From: Volvox africanus
Lineage: Eukaryota > Chlorophyta > Chlorophyceae > Chlamydomonadales > Volvocaceae
DNA length: 64,000 nt
NCBI GenBank assembly: GCA_030268105.1
Contig: BSDZ01000021.1
Span: 2,046,001 to 2,110,000, forward strand
Direction: 5' to 3'
The position numbers and the translations under genes were made by a program. This document shows positions 21,944 to 33,100 of this stretch, piece after piece. The notes beneath the pieces were generated by a model, which worked only from the letters and a program-made list of their open reading frames with translations, was not told where the DNA came from and made no database searches. Every line of letters starts with the position of its first letter. Positions within the stretch are counted from its first letter, which is position 1.

Positions 21944-23418
21944 ATGCGATTTCATTTCAAAATTAGGGGCTGGGTTTGGGCCCTGCTGCAGGTTGCCGTC
22001 ATTATCGTCACTTGCTATGGTTGCAATCGAGCTTTGTCAGCATCATGTGTGGATGGCATTAATTGTGATGTTGAAAGTTTGCACAACAAAACTGCATTCC
22101 AGCCAAGACGGTCTACACGGCGCGCGAAGGAAGCGAGAATTGAGGCTTATCCTGGTTTGTTTACTCCGATATGTGCTTTGTCATACTCCTGATAAAGCGC
22201 AGCGGTTTCACAGTGATCCGGTTTCGTGCAACAACCAACCTCCACGACTATTGCGTCATTTTGTAGGTGCCCAGGTCACGGCTTTCATAGCAGAAGCATG
22301 GCCAATCGTGAGACAATTGGGAATCAACGGTATTGTGGGCTACGCTTGTGGAATCTTAGTGCGGGTGCGTCATCTAGCACCTCTCCACGCCGTTACAGAT
22401 AATGCTGCAGCAGTTTAGAGCGCTGACTTATGACCAGTTAAGTGGCCCAGCTGAAACGCAATCAGTAAATATGTAAAAGGGGAAATTTAGGCTGACTGTC
22501 AACTGAAGGACAGCTATGAAATTCGTTACATGTGACACGTTCCGCGATACGACGACACAGACAATTGCTGTGTCTATGCGGTCCTGTTTCCACGGGATCT
22601 TTCAATTTTGACTCGACTTACCATAGGTGACGTGGTATCAGAAGCCTAATTTCTAATGCTCGCATGTCCCTGCGTGTCCTACCAAGTTCCGTCAGGATAA
22701 GGACCCAGCACGTACCTTCGAACCTGCAGCCATTCTGGCTCCACTTTGACAATTATGAAGTCTACGGATACAGCTTTGCAACCTGACCCCAATGAACAAA
22801 TATTCTTGTCCTCCTGGCCCGTGCAGAGAGTGATACAGATGATGGTATTTGGACTGGCCTTCGTCATCAGCGCTGTGCAAGTAAATTTTGTCCGTACCCT
22901 TTGTGCGTTCTGCCTTGCACTTTTGTGCCCATCCTGATAGGCTTCACGTTTTTTTGTAGATCCTAGCCTATTTCAACTGGGTCACGGTACACTGGGACCG
23001 GATCAACAGCGATCTTGCCAAGCTCCTTGGGGAAGGCCGGTAAGGGGGCACAACTCAGACGAATGGCTCAGTAAAGGAATATGGCTTCACGTGAGCATTT
23101 ACATGGTTTTCCCGCGACCCCATGGCACCCGCAGTGATGTTACTAGCAGTGAGTCCACCGGTTTCGATGCGCCGACTCTATTTGCAATGGCTTTTGAGCG
23201 TCTTGCAACAATCTTCAGCACGGTGAGGCCGTAATCAAAGTGGGATTGGAATGCCCGCTGGCGGTTGCATGAACAATCAGTGCCCCCCGTGGTAGGACAT
23301 GGATGTGTGTCTGTCATGTCTTTCTCACATTACGTACCCTCCGCAGGGTCTGCCGTCCCTGGCGGGCTTCGCAACTGGCCTCACATTGGCATTCATGCCA
23401 GGCATGGCCCTGGCTTAG
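21944..23418 (+). CDS. FUN14-family membrane protein
   Basis: Six-exon model: 21944-22154, 22267-22364, 22827-22880, 22960-23039, 23135-23222 and 23347-23418. All introns are GT-AG and in phase, giving 200 residues. The first ~70 residues are hydrophobic then basic and resemble an N-terminal targeting region. The FUN14 core follows: L-G-I-N-G-I-V-G-Y-A-C-G, a hydrophobic M-V-F-G-L-A-F-V-I-S-A-V-Q segment, and the diagnostic A-Y-F-N-W-V-T-V-H-W-D-R-I stretch. The C-terminus is a further hydrophobic, glycine-rich helix (L-A-G-F-A-T-G-L-T-L-A-F). FUNDC1 relatives sit in the mitochondrial outer membrane as mitophagy receptors, and related proteins occur in plastids. Location here is unknown. The core exons are well supported; the first exon and its start are less certain. 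A TGTAA at 23738 could mark the 3' end. Confidence 0.8.
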
Positions 23419-24980
23419 GCCGAGATGTCTTCTAGCCGCCACCTTTGCACGTCGCAATGTGCACATGCCGCATGCGGGAGCTGGTACATGCGGGGATTAA
23501 GATGCGCACGGCTGGTCAGCCACGGCCTCGATGGTCTGATAGTTGGATGGCGATGTGAAGATGACTCTGCAATACAATGTACATGCCACGATGATGCAGG
23601 TGGGCGGGTACAGGAAGTGGGCCAGCGCCTTGGCTCGTCCAAGCGCCAAACCTGAGATGTGTCCAGGATTATTAGCTCCGTTTGTAAGCATGGGGGGTGC
23701 ATAAACATGCATATGCATGGATGTGTACTGGCACCAATCTGTAACCTAGGATGTACTATGTCACCCAGATGATTGAGGTGCTAATGCGGAATAGCTGGGC
23801 GGGACTTGTGTGCTGGGTGCATGTAGCTGTGCGCAAGGTCATAGACAGTTACTAAGTCATACACAGGTACGGTAGAAACCCAGCATACAGATTGATATGA
23901 TAGGGCAGGACACCACACGACACACCGGCTAATAACAGGATCTGCGGGGTCATTACTGGGCATGGATTGTGTACGTAATAGATTGGCTGTGGGCTCTTGT
24001 GCTTGCCTGGTGGAACCGTAAAACTCCTTTGCCCGATGCGTCGCTTTCTTCCATGCGTGAGGTTCCGGGTCCGAAAGGGCTCCAATCCTTGTTATCACGC
24101 GAATGGCACAAAGAAACACCATGTAGACTGTGCCGTGTGCGACCTCCGTCGGCACAAGCTGAAGGCGAGTCGGTGGCTTGGCTTGCGATGTTCCTTACTC
24201 CTTACACGGATCGGCTTGCAGTGGCGACTGCAGCAGCTGTTAACATGTGTGAGCAGATGCAAGATTGCTGTTTTAAACGCTTATGTTCACATACGTCTTC
24301 GTTTCAGGACAACGCCTAAATCGCTATGCCTAATGTTACAACTGCTTGGCACGTGCCAATAGGCCGATAGCCTAGCAATCGAGCGAAGAACGCAGGCCCC
24401 CCTTACGTCAATTGCCTTCCAAATCATCATCGCCAACACCCTGCATAGACAGTAGCCCATGAGGTACACCGTTGCACTGTTACCGCATGACACGCACCAA
24501 CCCATGTTATGTATTACTCGATACGCAGTATATCTGGGTGGCTACCGACAGGGCTTTGATAAGTACGGCAGGGTACGGCGTATTAATAATACACCCTCAC
24601 AACCTGCTTCACACATATGGTAACATGTGTTAGGTTACGGTCACCACCGAGACTGATCACGAATAACATTTAGTTAACAAAATAACAGGTACGGCATGCG
24701 GGATCACGGTAGTTTCCAAGCGAATGCCCTACAGCTGGGCTGCGGAAACTGAAGTATATGGCATTGCGCATACCCCATTCTACGCCTTCTCTACGACAAA
24801 GCACTCGCATCCGCTCACAGCGCTCGCGTCACATAACGCTCCCAGTTTCAACCCCAGCGGACGTATAACCCAGATACCACGGCTTGAATACTACCACTTT
24901 ATTCCCCCATGTTCAGTAGTGGTGAAGTAGGGTAACGTTGGTGGGAGTCCTTCAAGCATGAGATGGGGGGGGTTCCTTCC
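23419..24980. other. Intergenic, no gene recognised
   Basis: Contains the probable 3' UTR of the FUN14 gene and, on the other strand, possibly undetected 3' exons of the lectin-like gene, since that gene's last visible exon ends in a 5' splice site (CACG-GTAAGC). No other family motif seen. Confidence 0.4.
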
Positions 24981-27491
24981 TCAAGGCTTACCGTGGTCAC
25001 GGTAGCACAGCGCGTAATGTTTGGCATTACAATCGTTGCTGTATCTCATGTAGTTTTCCTCGTATGTGGTGTTGACATACGTGCAGAAGCCAGGCTTCGG
25101 ATCCCACAGCCAACAAGCTTTACCACTCTGGTAGCAGGCCGAATAGCTGATCTCTACAGGATTGGAAAACGGGTGCGAAAACATGAAGGGCTGGTCAAGG
25201 GATTGGGGAGAGAGGCGAGCAGCTATGGCCAGAGACGCCCCAGCACAGACTTGATGAAGTTGGCATCGCGAATGAAAAAGTTATGGGTGACTATGTGAGG
25301 ACGGCTGACTGATGTCATAGCTGCTTGTGTGTGGCCACCAAAAGGACGCGTTCCTCAACGCTGGTCCGCTTTTTCCACATCCCCTCAGGTAGCGGGGACC
25401 AAAGCCGCGTCTTGGCTCATGTAAGGGCCTATCTGGAAGTCGGGTCATGGCCGGATCAGGGCCGGACCTGTCATTACCACCGACGGGAACCTCAATGCAC
25501 CACGATAGAACCCCAGAAAATCTCGAACGAAATGTGTTGGTAAATCGATAGGCCCCGGTATCAACCACACAGTAGCACATAATGTCCCTCCCATCATTCC
25601 GTGAACATACGCGGGAGTGGGGCCAACACGAACCACCCGCCAGAACTATGCGACACCTACTGATCAGAGCCAACCTCACACACCGGACTTCATCTTGTCA
25701 AAGTAAGGAACCAGGATGTAGCCCTTCGACTGGCAGAAACTATCTGCGCCTTCGTACGAGTACTTGGCGGTTGACATGATGTACTGCCACTTCTTATACT
25801 GGAACTGCTCATACTCCTTGCCTGCGTGTGGCAAAGTGCGAATGGGGTCATGAATCAGGGTCGTAGTGGGGACGTGGGAGAATTCTGCACATAGAGTAGT
25901 TTGCCGCCGTTGAAGCATTCAGAGTAATGCCCTTATGCAAGAGTTATGCTGCCGATGTGCATGCGAAGACTCCAACACGGCCACATAAGGCTGCGACCTA
26001 AGGCTTAGATTTTCCTGCCGAGAGCCCCAGAATGCTGCAACGCTTTCGTGAAAGGCCTTACAAGAAACATTTGTTTAGTGAGGCCCTGAATCGTCACATG
26101 GCGGTGTCTATGTAGATCTGTATGCAGGGCCTAGGGTGTGATTGCACAAGCGTCTATCAGTGGTTGTCTTACCAGGCGGTGGAGAAGAAGGGGGCGGCGA
26201 AGCAGGGACCTTGGGTGGCGCTGGCAACGGTGGCAACGGCGACGGCGGGGAGGGAGTAAACGGTTGCGATGGAGGCTTTGGGGGGGAGGGATACGGCGGC
26301 GATGGCGGCGATGGTGATGGAGGCGATGGCTGTAGTGGGGGTGATAGAGGCGATAGCGGGGATGGGGGTAATGGCGGCGGTGGCGGCGACGGGGAGGGTC
26401 GCGGTGGGGTCGCTGGCGGGGCATTTGGCGCCATCTGCGGCTAGGGAGGGCGATGGGTTGCCATGAGAATGAGCAGCGAAAAGATCGAAAAAGCGAAGGA
26501 GAAAGCCCGAAGCTAAGGTGCCTACGTAGATAAGGTGAAGCAATTTATGGCCTCTGCTGAGTAACCGTGACTCCGCACGCAAGCGCTCCAGCTGCAGGAA
26601 ACAGTTAGTGCAAAGCCCCAGTACATACCGCAAGCACGCTGAATCGTGAGGCAGTCAGCTGAATGTTTGGACTTAGCAAAGGATGCCCCTATAACTCACC
26701 GTACGGAAGGATGGTGTTGCCGGCGGCAGCAAGGCCTTATCCTGATGCCAAGACGGCATCCCTTGATCTATCCTTAGCAGACCTTCAAGATCGATAACAT
26801 CCAGGTTTGATGCCCGGGTGGTAAACACTGGTTGCATGGCTGGTGGTGGAGGGGAAAAAGGTACTGAAGTCAGCAATGGCGAAGGCGGCATGGGTGGACG
26901 TGGTGATGGTGGTAACGGCGGCAAGGGAGATAGTGGCCGTGGCGGTGACGATGGCGGGGCCCGGCTTGGCAAGGATGGGGCAAGGGGTGTGGACGGTGCC
27001 GGTGGACGAGGCAATGGCGTTGGTGAGGGGGGCGGAGGCGGCGCAGGGGGCTGCGGCGAGGGAGGAGGCGATGGTGACGGCGGTGAGAGCGGCGGCGGCG
27101 CCGGTGGCGGTGGGGAGGGTGGCAACGATGCGGGTGGTAGGGACGAGGGAGGCAGCGGTGATGGGAGGGGGCCGCTACGGGGGCGGCGGCTGAGGTGACG
27201 GGGGCGACGGTGAGGGTGGGAGCAAAAAAAGGGGCGGTAAAGGTTTCGGTGATGGCGGAGGGCAGGTAGGGGTGACGGAGGGGTTAATGGCGGCGAGGGG
27301 GGGCTCTTTTTCTTAAAGATCCAGCTCACATCCCAACCAGGTCTTTCCGTTATTTCTTCCGTGGGCTGCGCACCCGAACCTGGGGGATAGCGTGCGGTCG
27401 ATTGCGTGGCGTGAGAAACAGGTCCATTATCGACGCCTTTTCCGGCATAGTGGAAGGTGCATGGGAATACCGGTATGCATGCCGATTGCAA
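24981..27491 (-). CDS. Proline-rich matrix protein with C-type-lectin-like domain (partial model)
   Basis: Minus-strand gene. Supported exons: 26700-27491 (5' limit unknown), 26173-26434, 25684-25821, one starting at 25290, and about 24996-25199. The first two encode long P-P-S-P-P, P-P-P-P and S-P-P-P arrays typical of volvocine hydroxyproline-rich cell-wall and pherophorin-type proteins. A short globular linker lies between them (N-L-D-V-I-D-L-E-G-L-L). The later exons read as a C-type-lectin-like domain: Y-S-Y-E-G-A-D-S-F-C-Q-S-K-G-Y, then C-W-L-W-D and N-D-C-N-A-K-H-Y-A-L-C-Y. Such proteins are secreted to the extracellular matrix. Oddities: about 90 nt inside the first proline block (27173-27262) read proline-rich only in another frame, and an in-frame TAG follows L-G-R-L-W-P near 25225 unless a short intron removes it. 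Signal peptide and last exon were not found. Confidence 0.65.
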
Positions 27492-29313
27492 AAAGACCGG
27501 TAGGGATGGGTATGTCGGTGCCGCTGCGCTCCACCCACTGGGTGGCTCAGTCCATTAAGTAATGGTCCGATGATGTTACATGGGATGTCGTCGTCTACAG
27601 GATTTCCCCTCAAGTAAACGGACGATTATAGGTGTTAAGGCACTGAAGGGTGATAAGGCTCAGTCAGTTGCATGGCATGGCATGTGGAATTCAGCCACAT
27701 GTTTTGGGGGACAAGCAAGTGCTCGCCATTCACGCTTAGGCTATTCGATTGCCATGGAGTTAGCCACATCACATTCACGTCTTTTAGAGCCGTCACGGGA
27801 TGTCCATGACATGATATGATGCGCCTGCTTGTGCCTGCTCCAAGCCATACTTATTCACTAGAAGAAGCCTATCCACAATAACATAATGCTGGAAAATTCC
27901 GGCCGTATCAGACCGTATTGCAGGTTATGGCGCAGATTTCGGACTAGTGGGGCCCGGTATGCTATAATTGATTACCTGTCCGTACCTACGACGTGCAGGC
28001 CGAGCAGTACTAGGGATACCAGCTGCGCTGCCCGATGGCGAATAGAGGACGCGGGGCGGCATCTGGCCATTGGAACACTTTGAGCACGGACAGGAGGAAG
28101 AGAACTTGTCCTTACCCCTAGCCCCCCTTACGGGCAAGAGTTGATAGCAGATTGCTACTTAGTTCAGTTCACCTTCATAGGAGACCCTTTGCTGCTCTGA
28201 ATTGAGTGTAATTCCGGCTTCCGGGCTCGTGACGCGACGGGATAGTTACATGTCCTTATCGGAAGCATGATGCATGTAAACAGGTCTAGATTTTGACAGG
28301 CTGAAACATTTTGCGCATATGTGCAATTCGCAGCATTGGAGGGATCGAGGCATGGGCCATCACCCTGGCACGGCTGGGCAGGCGGTACAAGACACCACGT
28401 GTCAAGGAGCGGCCGAATAGATGCAAATGAAGGTATCGTTTCCTGAAACGTATCGCCCCGGTGTCACTTCGCCTGTGCAATAGCCATGCGTGCCAGGAAA
28501 GCACGCGACCTGTTACCCACTACAGCTAGAGCGAAACCCCCCATAACTGAGACTGCTGCTGCTGCTGCATCGGCAAGAGCATCGATCGGGATGACTCGAG
28601 GCTGACGGGTATGTATCGCTCCTATTGAACCTCCTCCCACGCAGACATTATTTGCTTTGATTGGGATTGCCAGAACGTCCTCCCGCGAGGGCATAGAGAC
28701 GACTCAGCGATTCCGGAAACCACCAGTGGGCCACGAGGATGGGCCCCGAAGGGTGTAAGGATGATTTCATCATTCGATTGGTGCGTCTGTGAAGCTACTT
28801 TATGTCCCTAGTGACTGGCAGTGCATAGGAAGGACGAAGAAGCTGGGCGGGCCCCTGACCCACGGGATGCGAGGAGCTGACGGGGACGATGATGGCAGAT
28901 GGTGCTGCTCCTGCTGCTCCTGTTGTCGATGTTGATGTTGTCGTTGTTGTTGTCATTACATGGCATACGAAGATTGAAGATTAGGCATAGTGGCGGGGGC
29001 GGCGACGCAGGAGAGGGTTTCGGCATTAAGCAGATGGTAAGCTGAGCAGACCGAGACCTGAGACAAAATGAGTCGTAACAAGCGGAACGCAATGAAGCCA
29101 CCGATGTGCAAGAAGAAGGCAAGCATAATGACGTAGATGATGTCGCGTTAGTGCCAGTGCTAGCCAGAGAGTCGAAATGGTCGAAACGGCGGAACAAGGC
29201 GGAAATAATACGGAACATCGGAGGTAACACAAGCAGGAACTGTTTAGGATAGGCTCAGATGTTAGACGATAGATGAAAGTAGGATTAGCTGATGGATTCT
29301 AATTTTCTTGCAT
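27492..29313. other. Intergenic, no gene recognised
   Basis: Upstream of the lectin-like gene, it may contain that gene's signal-peptide exon, but none could be joined in phase with confidence. Short CTG runs occur at 28555-28568 and near 28900-28950. A minus-strand Ala-rich frame at 28464-28694 has no homology I recognise. Confidence 0.4.
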
Positions 29314-29330
29314 ACATAAGTAAACGTACA

Positions 29331-29677
29331 TACGTGTTCAGGCACGACTGTTATGGCACGACTAATATGCCCCTGGAGTTCCAGGTTCTACCCCAACTGA
29401 GAGCGGGCCAAAGACCCTAATGTTAAGGGCAGGGTGCCCCCATGTCGATGGACGGTGACGACCCCAATTAAAGTGACCTGCGAGCTGACCAGTAGCGGAG
29501 TTGACGCCTTAGTTGATTCGGCAGATTCCGCTGGATGCTGGTGGTGGGTGCTAAACCTGGGAAAACCACTGATTTCGGAGAAGTCGGCATGGGAGACTGG
29601 ATGAGGGTGCCCCGAAACACCGGGGAAGGTAGGGACTGCCAGGTTAGTGGCCACGGGAGATGTACCCCCCTATCCTA
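29331..29677 (-). mobile_element. SINE-like element, copy A
   Basis: A ~345-bp sequence nearly identical (about ten differences by eye) to 37519-37863 in opposite orientation. It is flanked by a perfect 17-bp direct repeat (ACATAAGTAAACGTACA at 29314-29330 and 29681-29697), the size expected of target-primed reverse transcription. There is no long reading frame and no terminal inverted repeat. Read from the GTGTTCAGG end it contains GGTTCTACCCC, close to a tRNA-type B box, preceded by TGGCACGACT, a possible A box. No poly(A) tail is visible. SINE identity is inferred from size, duplication length and these boxes. Confidence 0.6.
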
Positions 29678-29697
29678 CACACATAAGTAAACGTACA

Positions 29698-30184
29698 GGC
29701 TGTACGGGTTGCTAAGTATCTTACCAATCTTACCAATCACGGCCACGCAGAATCATGACGGAATGCATCTGGAAATAAAATCAAAATAGAATTAATAAGG
29801 TTTGGGACAGTGAGCAGGGGCTGTTGAAGCAGTTTGAGCAGGGAGCACCGTTAGCCCAGTACGACATCGGTCCTGCCTTACTTACCACTGACTTAGGTTT
29901 TTTTGACGCACCTAATCTGAGACATGGAGTGTGTTTGCACTCAGTTGTCCAAGACTATTTACATAATATGTCTAGGACGCTTTGATTCTTCCTTCCTAAA
30001 GGTGACCTGGAAGAAGCATATCTCAGGATGCGTATCTGAGAAGATAGGGATTATTTATGTAAGCGTCTTTTTGCACCTGTCAACCTATTCCTTGTGTGCT
30101 TGGAGCCTTGCGCCTGGGCAAAACGACTGAAGCGTGAAGGACAGTCTCCACAAGGAAGCTATCTTTGACGAACTGTACTAAAGA
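29698..30184. other. Presumed promoter and 5' leader of the TRPV-like gene
   Basis: Moderately AT-rich sequence between SINE-like copy A and the proposed ATG at 30185. No unambiguous TATA box and no other gene. Confidence 0.35.
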
Positions 30185-33100
30185 ATGTCTGAACTACGAA
30201 CGTCAATGGCTCGAAAGCCGTCGGCTATGAACTCAGCCCTAACGGCGGCCAAGTCCAATGTGGTCCAGCAAGCCAAACTCATGGACTCGGCTGGTACAGC
30301 CTGGCACGCTGTCAAATATGGAAACCTTGAGGTACAACAATGCTGCATAACTTGGATCCCAACCTTCGCGCTTAGGGGCGCATGCTTATGTTATGGGCCA
30401 TTGACTGGGGCTCGCGGCCAAGTGTACGATAATTGTCGCTTCTTGATGATTTTTACAATCCTTCCTGGGAGGGTTTTGTGCGACTGAGGAACAACGTCAG
30501 GATTTTCCTTCGGATAGCCCTGCTTGCCGCAAATTGATTTTTGCTGCGTGCAGATGATCACAAGGCTATTTCCAAGCCAGTGTAATGTATACAGCAAGGG
30601 CCCAGTCGGTGAAAATGTATTCCATATCGCTATGCTGCTTAATACGCCCTCCACGCTCGCCATCGCTAAATACCTCGTCAAATTGTACGGAAAGACGCTG
30701 GTCAATACACCCTATCAAGAGCGTAAAACGGAGACGGACCCACCGGGTCAGTACGAAGGGGAAACGGCCCTCCACATCGCAATTGTCAATCACGACTTCG
30801 ACATGGTACGTTTAGCTAACACAGCTGTATCGCAATGTTGCATCTTGTCCTGTTTCCACGGCATGGCTATTGTAAGCTATACCCGCTTGCAATCACTACC
30901 ATTAATTCCAGTCGAGCCCGGTGACCCATACCCCCGACCTTTCCTCCAGGACTTTGACCAACTAACGGGCGTATAAGCTTCAATCCTTCGTAGTTCCTTA
31001 GGCTCCCTTGACCGTCTGCACTTCCTTGGTGACTCTTTGTGCTGAATGCATCCACCTCCCACTACATGAATCTACCTTCCGATGCGGCTCGGCCGCAGGT
31101 TAAATTTCTAGTACAAAATGGCGCAGACGTGCGGGCCCGTGCGTATGGCTCCTTCTTCCAGCCCGGCAGCTCCGTGTATTACGGCGAGTACCCTCTAAGT
31201 TTTGCAGCCTGCACGGGTCAGAAGGATATTGTATCGTACCTGAAGCGCCATGGCGCGAGGGTCAACCACGACCGGGACCAGTGGTGAGCGATCGTACTTG
31301 GCATACGGCGGTACGTGGCTGTGTAGGCCACTGCTATGGGCTTGGACCCCCAGAGCTGCAATTCTGCACTGGTGTTTGCTGCTGGGGATTCTTGTCTGCG
31401 CCGCGGTGGCATGAGGCTCGGGGTGTTCGTGGTGGCGAACGGGCGGCCCAGCCTACCCACTATGCAAACTTTTGGATGCAAATCTGGCGGCAAGGAACCC
31501 ACTCAATTACGTCGTAGTCAGACAGATTGGGTACAAGTGGCAAAGTGCCCCGGAAGGCACAGGAATGTGCGTGTTGTGAGTACGTGTCCAGCTTGGCGGA
31601 GTATTCGCTCCCTTTTATTCCCACCTTTTCCTTCTGCTTTCCTTTCGCAAGGGGCAACACCGCACTGCATATGTGCGTCTATCACGACCAGCCCGACATG
31701 TACGACCACTTGGTTGAGTATTGCGGGGCTTCAGAGCACGTGCAAAACAACCGCTCACAGGTGAGTATCCTTCGTTGGAATAAAGGAGGGATACCTTATG
31801 TCCCATGGATTCACAGGCAAAGTGCCGGCTACCCCTCGACCCAGTGATGGTTCGGGGAGGGAACCTGGTAAGGGTGGAAAATGGGTTCGCTATAACGTTA
31901 CAGCGTCTCATAAGGTATTTACTTGTGCAATACCAGCTTGGAACCTTGAACCCGTCGCACTTGGTGGAAATGCTTCCGACGGTTAGTCTTCATGCAGCCC
32001 CAGTCGGTGATAACCTTGATGTGATCCTGTCGCCATTCGCTCAGTAAACCCTGATGAGATGTCTGGTGAAACCCGTACGGCGCCGACATTGCGAGTGGGA
32101 TTGTTTATTCCCTTTTCGCGTCTCTCTTTTCCCGCTTTCCGGTAGACACCCCTGCTGCTGGCGGCCTCATTGGGCAAGGTGGAAATGCTACAGCACATCT
32201 ATAATAAGCGCCGCCGCGTAGCATGGGCCTACGGCCCCGTGACGTCGTACAGCCTCAGCCTGCGGGAGATTGACACGGTGCAAAACGCAGGAGAGTACGT
32301 GCCGTCCGCAATCGAGACGTCAGTGCGCAAGGGCCACTTGGAGCTTTTGGGCGACCCCCTGGTACAGACGCTGCTACAAACCAAGTGGCAGCGGTTCGGA
32401 AAAACGTGGTTCCTGGTGCAGGTGGGCAGCGTGGGGAATTTGCGCCGGTACTCCAATCCTCTTTTTGCCCTTTACGTCCAGTCCGGCTCACCCCTTAGCT
32501 GTGCTTTAGGAACGCCCCGTCAATCACCCTCTTCCTAGTCCCTTACTCTGCACATTCGCATCCACAATCCGTATCTGCACCGTAAAGCTATGGCGCGACT
32601 TCTCTTTGTTAATGAACCCCGTTTATATCCCATTGATGCTCCCCAGGCGACAGCCTACCTGGTGTGGGTCGTGTCGCAGACTTTCCTGGTGTGGTTGATC
32701 TCAGACCAGGTGCGAGTGTGCGTGGGTTAGGGCGTGACGTTGCGGAATGACCAACGGGGAATAGGATGCCCTTGGGGGCGTGCGAAAGGCGCTCCTGGAC
32801 TAGCCCTTCAATGATGGAAAAGGCGTGCCATCTAGGTACACGCCATCTAGGACAATTGGATTCTGAGCTGGTACGGGTTATCCCGTGCTGCCCATGCTGC
32901 CCGTTGCACGCTCCCTCGGCGCCTTTAACGACTTTTCCCCGGCCTTGCTGCTGCCGCTATCTGAACCTCACCATACTGCCATTCACAGCGCCTGTGGAAC
33001 AGCCGGGCGCGTTGTGCAATGGAGGTGATTGGTGTGGTTCTGGGCGGGTTGTTTTTCGCTGTGGAGCTGCTGGACTTCGCGCAGTGGACCATCGGGGTAT

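Noticed and set aside
26142..27198. Plus-strand Gly/Asp-rich open frames
   Set aside because: Antisense of the proline-rich exons of the matrix protein; no independent motifs.
28464..28694. Ala-rich minus-strand ORF, considered as a signal-peptide exon of the matrix protein
   Set aside because: No donor joined it in phase to 27491 and the N-terminus is not signal-like.
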